Below, piece by piece: positions 16,809 through 19,995 of a stretch of DNA of 19,995 nt (position 1 is the stretch's first letter; every line of letters starts with the position of its first letter). A program made the translations under genes and the position numbers. This DNA comes from an uncultured Cytophagaceae bacterium. GTDB lineage: Bacteria; Bacteroidota; Bacteroidia; Cytophagales; Microscillaceae. The stretch is from positions 1 to 19,995 of the forward strand of contig CALDJV010000268.1 in assembly GCA_937899305.1 (NCBI GenBank), given 5' to 3'. Below the pieces are notes generated by a model. It was not told the origin of the DNA, ran no database searches, and saw only the letters and a list, made by a program, of their open reading frames with translations.

Positions 16809-16858
16809 GAAAGTTTTGAGCAACCCAGTGATTGTTTCAAACTTGTTCAATCGGAAGG

Positions 16859-17122
16859 TTATTTCTCGTCTACATCGTATTTTTTGTCGAGCTTATTCAT
16901 CAAATAAACATAGATAAAAATGAGGATGACAAAGGTGAAAATGGCGCCTTGCTGAGCAAACCAGAAACCGAGTTTAAAACCACCCAATTTGATGGTGTTC
17001 AATTCGTCTACCAATAGAATTCCAAATCCATAGGATACTGAAAACCAGACGAGTAACAGCACAAGCAAATACTTGAGGTTTGTGCGCCAATACGAATTGA
17101 GATTTTTTGGATTCTCACTCAT
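16859..17122 (-). CDS. Sodium:solute symporter small subunit, DUF4212
   Basis: An 87-residue protein with two membrane segments (about residues 14-35 and 50-72). It matches the DUF4212 pattern: an N-terminal YWRTNLKYLLVLLLVWFSVSYGFGILL, a central FKLGFWFAQQGAIFTFVILIFIYVYLMNKLD, and a charged C-terminus. This family is found beside VC_2705-type symporters and is regarded as their small subunit, much as in other two-component transporters. It follows the porin gene by 86 bases and precedes the large subunit. The ATG at 17122 is the only sensible start. Confidence 0.9.
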   Translation of the reverse strand: MSENPKNLNSYWRTNLKYLLVLLLVWFSVSYGFGILLVDELNTIKLGGFKLGFWFAQQGAIFTFVILIFIYVYLMNKLDKKYDVDEK

Positions 17123-17208
17123 AATGATGTGGGGTTAATAGTGGATTAAATTGTTTGAATTTTTTATCAGAGTCAGCCTTCTATCCAGTGAATGAAGGTG
17201 GCAGCTGT

Positions 17209-18477
17209 TTACAGAAAGACATGGGTCTGAATCCTCAGAATGTCGGTGGCGGTAGCACCGTCGGTTCCTTTGATTCCGTTGACATATTCTGCCGTGATTT
17301 TGGCAAAGTGGCCATTGATGAACCAGTTGAGCCCAAGGGCTACTTCACGGCTGTTGTTTGGGGTGTGTTTCAGGTCTTGATGAGAATAGGTGAGGTAAGG
17401 CATAAAACGATGCCCTTTTACATTTAATGGCAATACATATCCTACCTGACCATACATAATGCTTCCATTGGCAGGTACCAATCCTCCCGAAGCAAAATTA
17501 TCGTCGCCACCGTAGTTGTAATTATAATAAGCCGCGAGTAAATTGAGGGCGCCCCCTTTGTTGCCTACTGGAGTATCAAAAAATACATCTGCGGCAAACT
17601 TGCTGACATCGGCTCGTTGGGCAGTGCTGAGTTCATTACCTCGGGCCAATGCCCCTGGGTGATAATAAAAACCAGTTCCAACGCTCAATACGCGTTTTTT
17701 ACCTAGATAAGTGCCCACGAAATAAGGAAGTTTATCTGATTCCTTATCTAGAAAGTCATACTTAAAGTAGCCCGTATATACCCAGTTATTATTTTCAGCA
17801 TCTACTTGAAACGAATATACATTTGGGTCAAAAGTTCCTTGATTGATCCGGGCGTTGTTGGCCGCTACTCGATAACTGAACCGATCTAGATTACCCTTGG
17901 CATAAATACCGATATGACGGGCAAACTGATCGCTGGTAGTAATGGTAGACCAAGGGAACAACCGGGCATCACCTCGTCCCTGACCAGGATTGTCCAATGT
18001 CATCATATTCAAGGTACTTTGGTTAGACAAGCGAGAAATACCATTCCAATAATGTAGGCCAGTTCCTATGTGGAGTTTTTTAGGCACTGCGGCAAATTCA
18101 GCCCAAGCTCCGTGCAAAAACAAAAAGCTACGGGCATTGTCTTGTTGGGTATTGGGGTTAGCAGTGGTGTTCTGGGCTCCCAAACTATTCAACCCAAAAT
18201 GAGTAAGAATCAAGAAACGAGGAGAAATTTGTGAAAAGGCTAAAAACCTTGACCGCCTTATGCTGGCTTTCAAGCCGTTTGAGTTTTTGAAGTCGCGTTG
18301 TAGCCATAATTGGTGCCACATAATAAAACGGACATATTTTTTGCCATCAGGACTTAAATTTAGCTTCAGGGGTTTGTATTTATGCTTATCTTCATCGATT
18401 TGCTTCTCTTGCCCTAAAACATTGCTACTCAGTGCAATAAAGAGTAGCAAACAAGTGATTTTTCCAAAAGTTTTCAT
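17209..18477 (-). CDS. Outer-membrane porin-like beta-barrel protein
   Basis: A 422-residue protein. A signal peptide (about 1-22, ending NVLG before QEKQ) is followed by alternating hydrophobic/polar sequence rich in Tyr, Asn and Gly, as expected for an outer-membrane beta-barrel, and the C-terminus ends in a strand, RIQTHVFL. The segment LNLSPDGKKYVRFIMWHQLWLQ and the following RRSRFLAFSQISPRFLILTHFGLNS resemble Bacteroidota porins I associate with DUF4212/symporter loci. Inference: it lets acetate or similar small anions through the outer membrane for the symporter encoded downstream. Distant similarity to OprO/OprP-type barrels is possible but not shown. It is first in the putative four-gene unit; the insertion-like element with the InsA-like gene ends about 100 bases upstream of its start. 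Confidence 0.78.
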   Translation of the reverse strand: MKTFGKITCLLLFIALSSNVLGQEKQIDEDKHKYKPLKLNLSPDGKKYVRFIMWHQLWLQRDFKNSNGLKASIRRSRFLAFSQISPRFLILTHFGLNSLGAQNTTANPNTQQDNARSFLFLHGAWAEFAAVPKKLHIGTGLHYWNGISRLSNQSTLNMMTLDNPGQGRGDARLFPWSTITTSDQFARHIGIYAKGNLDRFSYRVAANNARINQGTFDPNVYSFQVDAENNNWVYTGYFKYDFLDKESDKLPYFVGTYLGKKRVLSVGTGFYYHPGALARGNELSTAQRADVSKFAADVFFDTPVGNKGGALNLLAAYYNYNYGGDDNFASGGLVPANGSIMYGQVGYVLPLNVKGHRFMPYLTYSHQDLKHTPNNSREVALGLNWFINGHFAKITAEYVNGIKGTDGATATDILRIQTHVFL

Positions 18478-18574
18478 GTGACTAACGATGTTTAGGTTTA
18501 CAAGTGAAGTTTAGTTGCGCATCTAACTTTCGGAAGTGAAATTGGATATTTGGAAGAAAGAATTGAAATTGAGT

Positions 18575-19090
18575 GTATATTTTTGCTAAACAAGTATAGC
18601 TTTTAGTAATTATAAAACTACTCTCGAAAGCGCTCCCATCTGATAACCATATATTTATCTCCTAATTCGGTGATCATCATACCTGCCCCTGAAGTATTGT
18701 TTTTGTCTTGTAAAAATTCAATTAATTCTGAGTGACTTAATACTTGATAGGTAGGATGGTATTCATTGTTGGTAGGCGCTTTGATGTGATACTTTTTTAC
18801 CCAATTCATCACCGAAACGTGGCTTATCCCCAAGATACGTTCTATTTCGCGGTAGCTAACTCCCTCAATGTATAATTGTAAAGCCTTGATTACGTAGTAG
18901 TTATCTATTTGTTTTCCTATTTTATTGACCGTGAAATAATAGTTACACTTTTTGCAGCGGTATCTTTGGCGCTCTTTTACAATGCCGCTTTTGACTACTT
19001 TTTCTGCATTACATTTGGGGCAAATTGGATGTTTCATAGGTAAAGTTTTGCTTTTTTTATGTTATGTATATTAATTTAGCAAACATATAC
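18575..19090. mobile_element. Candidate 516-base IS1-derived element with inverted ends
   Basis: The ends are inverted repeats: 18575-18590 (GTATATTTTTGCTAAA) against the reverse complement of 19075-19090 (GTATATGTTTGCTAAA), 15 of 16 identical, extending to 20 of 24 over 18575-18598 and 19067-19090. Between them lies a single gene for an IS1 InsA-like protein and nothing else. A complete IS1-family element is usually 700-800 bases with InsA plus InsB, so this would be non-autonomous or domesticated. The flanks AATTGAGT (18567-18574) and AATTTAGC (19092-19099) are similar but not a clean target duplication, and the latter is also part of a repeated end motif. Confidence 0.5.
18618..19037 (-). 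CDS. Solo IS1 InsA-like zinc-ribbon/HTH protein
   Basis: A 139-residue protein. A zinc ribbon has Cys6, Cys9, Cys28 and Cys31 (CPKCN and CKKCN), then an InsA-type helix-turn-helix at about residues 58-84 (GVSYREIERILGISHVSVMNWVKKY), then an approximately 50-residue C-terminal part ending GDKYMVIRWERFRE. InsA of IS1 is a DNA-binding protein of about 91 residues that recognises the element ends and represses the transposase promoter; transposition needs the InsB DDE portion. Here no DDE domain follows in any frame up to the next gene, and the C-terminal part is not the usual InsB start. It may act as a DNA-binding regulator of its own element, or of the adjacent porin/acetate genes (inference). 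The start ATG at 19037 directly precedes the zinc ribbon. Confidence 0.8.
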   Translation of the reverse strand: MKHPICPKCNAEKVVKSGIVKERQRYRCKKCNYYFTVNKIGKQIDNYYVIKALQLYIEGVSYREIERILGISHVSVMNWVKKYHIKAPTNNEYHPTYQVLSHSELIEFLQDKNNTSGAGMMITELGDKYMVIRWERFRE

Positions 19091-19103
19091 CAATTTAGCA
19101 ACA
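19067..19103 (+). repeat. Tandem direct repeat upstream of the InsA-like gene
   Basis: Two near-identical units, TATATTAATTTAGCAAACA (19067-19085) and TATACCAATTTAGCAACA (19086-19103), lie 30-66 bases upstream of the InsA-like start. Each contains the TTTAGCAA core also found at the opposite end of the element. On the minus strand TATGTTTG (19087-19080) matches the -7 consensus TAnnTTTG, so the repeats may be both promoter and operator for autoregulation. That role is inferred from position only. Confidence 0.55.
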
Positions 19104-19229
19104 TTATTTGAGATTCAATAAAAAAAGGTCGCTTTGGGAAGCCTCAAAATAAAGATTGGCTATTTTTTCGTATTTAAAATATTGAATACAAAGAGGAGAG
19201 AGTAAGCCAAATTTTGTGTGGTAAAGTTA
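19104..19229. other. AT-rich non-coding gap
   Basis: No gene is seen between the InsA-like element and mosaic repeat copy 6. The only structure noted is an 8-base inverted repeat ATTCAATA/TATTGAAT (19113-19120 and 19180-19187). Confidence 0.4.
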
Positions 19230-19600
19230 CAGGTCTATTGTTCCGCCTACGGCTCATTGCTTTATTGTTACATTGCTCCGCTACGCTCATTGTTGTATTG
19301 CTAAATGGCTGCGCGAGGCGGCGAAAAATTGTGGGTGATTGTTAAATGATTCCATGAGGTAATAATCAAGCTCTCAAATTCGCAAATATGACAATAATTG
19401 TGTTACTCCACTTTACGTCACTATGGACCATTGACTATCGACTAAAAAAACTACTGACCACCAACTAAAGCAACCGTGGACTATGGACTAAACAAAACTA
19501 CGAACTACTGACTAAAGAAAACTATGGACTATCGACTATCGACTGTGGACTAGAGAAAACTCCTAACTACGATCTACCAACTAAAGAAAACTACGCGATC
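19230..19600 (-). repeat. Mosaic intergenic repeat, copy 6 (inverted, longest heptad portion)
   Basis: Reverse orientation to copies 1, 3, 4 and 5. It begins with the core ATTGTTCCGCCTACGGC (19237-19253) and octamer units (TTATTGTT, ACATTGCT, CATTGTTG) with CGCTACGCTC and GCGCGAGGCGG. It continues through a TTCGCAAATATGACAATAA module (about 19379-19397), then a long 7-base array from 19421. The clearest run is CTATGGA/CTATCGA/CTATCGA/CTGTGGA at 19522-19549. The array runs up to and includes the stop codon of the response regulator (TAG, 19593-19591 on the minus strand). Confidence 0.88.
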
Positions 19601-19944
19601 AATATCTCCTTTACTTTTTTCATGAGGTTTCGGGTAGAGAAGGGCTTGGTCATGTAAGCATCGGCCCCAATGGCCTCTCCCTTTTCAATGTCTTCAGGTT
19701 TTGTTTTGGCGGTCAGAAAAATGACCTTGATGTGCTTGAGACCATCATTGTTTTTGATGAAAGAACAGACCTCATAACCGTCTACGTGGGGCATCATAAT
19801 GTCCAGAACCACAATTTCAGGGACTTCTTCCTTAATCAAATCTATGGCTTCTTCACCATCTCGGGCGATGAAAACTTTGTATCCTTGCTTTTTCATTAAA
19901 AATTCTAGCGATAATAGGATATTTGGTTCATCATCTACAATCAA
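19591..19944 (-). CDS. CheY-like single-domain response regulator, anomalous 5' end
   Basis: A 117-residue receiver domain with no output domain: acidic pair Asp4-Asp5, phosphoacceptor Asp48 in VVLDIMMP, Thr78 in FLTAK and Lys100 in MTKPF. All switch residues are present, so it can probably accept phosphate from a histidine kinase. The frame opens with TTG at 19944 and begins IVDDEPN, lacking the three or four residues (KKIL-like) that normally complete the first beta strand. The two in-frame codons just upstream are TAA and TGA. An ATG at 19948-19946 lies one base out of frame. Either the TTG is used, or a one-base change has broken the original start. The upstream gene lies outside the window; the bases 19945-19995 are open in no frame that I can assign. 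Confidence 0.82.
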   Translation of the reverse strand: MIVDDEPNILLSLEFLMKKQGYKVFIARDGEEAIDLIKEEVPEIVVLDIMMPHVDGYEVCSFIKNNDGLKHIKVIFLTAKTKPEDIEKGEAIGADAYMTKPFSTRNLMKKVKEILIA

Positions 19945-19995
19945 TCATTAGTGAGCGGTACATTATTTGTCAAGTCTTCCCAAGAATTCTAATAA

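Noticed and set aside
18567..19099. Target-site duplication AATTGAGT/AATTTAGC flanking the InsA-like element
   Set aside because: Only 6 of 8 bases match, and the right copy is itself part of the tandem end motif, so it is not convincing evidence of recent transposition.
19945..19995. C-terminal end of an upstream gene
   Set aside because: All three minus-strand frames hold stop codons within this 51-base stretch, and the 10 or fewer codons before each stop are too short to identify.

Overview
The window looks like chromosome from a marine-type member of the Bacteroidota, probably a Cytophagales bacterium. A Microscilla-like organism is my guess, from the gene families and the style of the intergenic repeats; nothing here proves the genus. 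Supporting signs are the RecO type, the paired small/large sodium:solute symporter (DUF4212 plus a VC_2705-type subunit), a Bacteroidota-style porin, TAnnTTTG-like -7 boxes and weak ribosome binding sites.

Layout. 72-3356 (+) is a secreted tricorn-like S41 protease. It converges on a membrane-anchored endonuclease/exonuclease/phosphatase-family protein (3477-4571, -) across a rho-independent terminator. recO (4828-5529, -) and a medium/long-chain acyl-CoA synthetase (5812-7524, -) follow. A 720-base non-coding stretch then precedes a probable two-gene plus-strand operon: an AI-2E-family membrane protein (8247-9455) and an HD-domain protein (9486-10847). Next is a minus-strand exported protein with an NTF2/SnoaL-like region (11210-12244).

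The right half is an apparent acetate-uptake locus, all on the minus strand. In transcription order it holds an outer-membrane porin (17209-18477), the DUF4212 small symporter subunit (16859-17122), the large sodium:solute symporter (14845-16605) and acetyl-CoA synthetase acs (12528-14444), with a terminator after acs. The likely logic is passage across the outer membrane, sodium-coupled uptake across the inner membrane, and activation to acetyl-CoA.

Upstream of the porin lies the most unusual single item: a 139-residue solo IS1 InsA-like zinc-ribbon/HTH protein (18618-19037) with no DDE transposase partner. It is bracketed by 24-base inverted repeats (18575-18598 and 19067-19090, 20 of 24 matching), and the right-end motif is repeated in tandem. 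The window ends with a CheY-like single-domain response regulator (19591-19944, -) with an anomalous 5' end.

Six intergenic gaps (about 4585-4827, 5630-5755, 7533-7870, 10848-11209, 16690-16808, 19230-19600) carry related mosaic repeats. They are built from degenerate 7-base tandem units (TAGTCCA-like), degenerate 8-base units (AACAATGN/AACCATTN) and small GC-rich palindromic cores (GCCGAAGGC, CGCTTCGCG). They occur in both orientations, and in two cases the array starts at the stop codon of the neighbouring gene.
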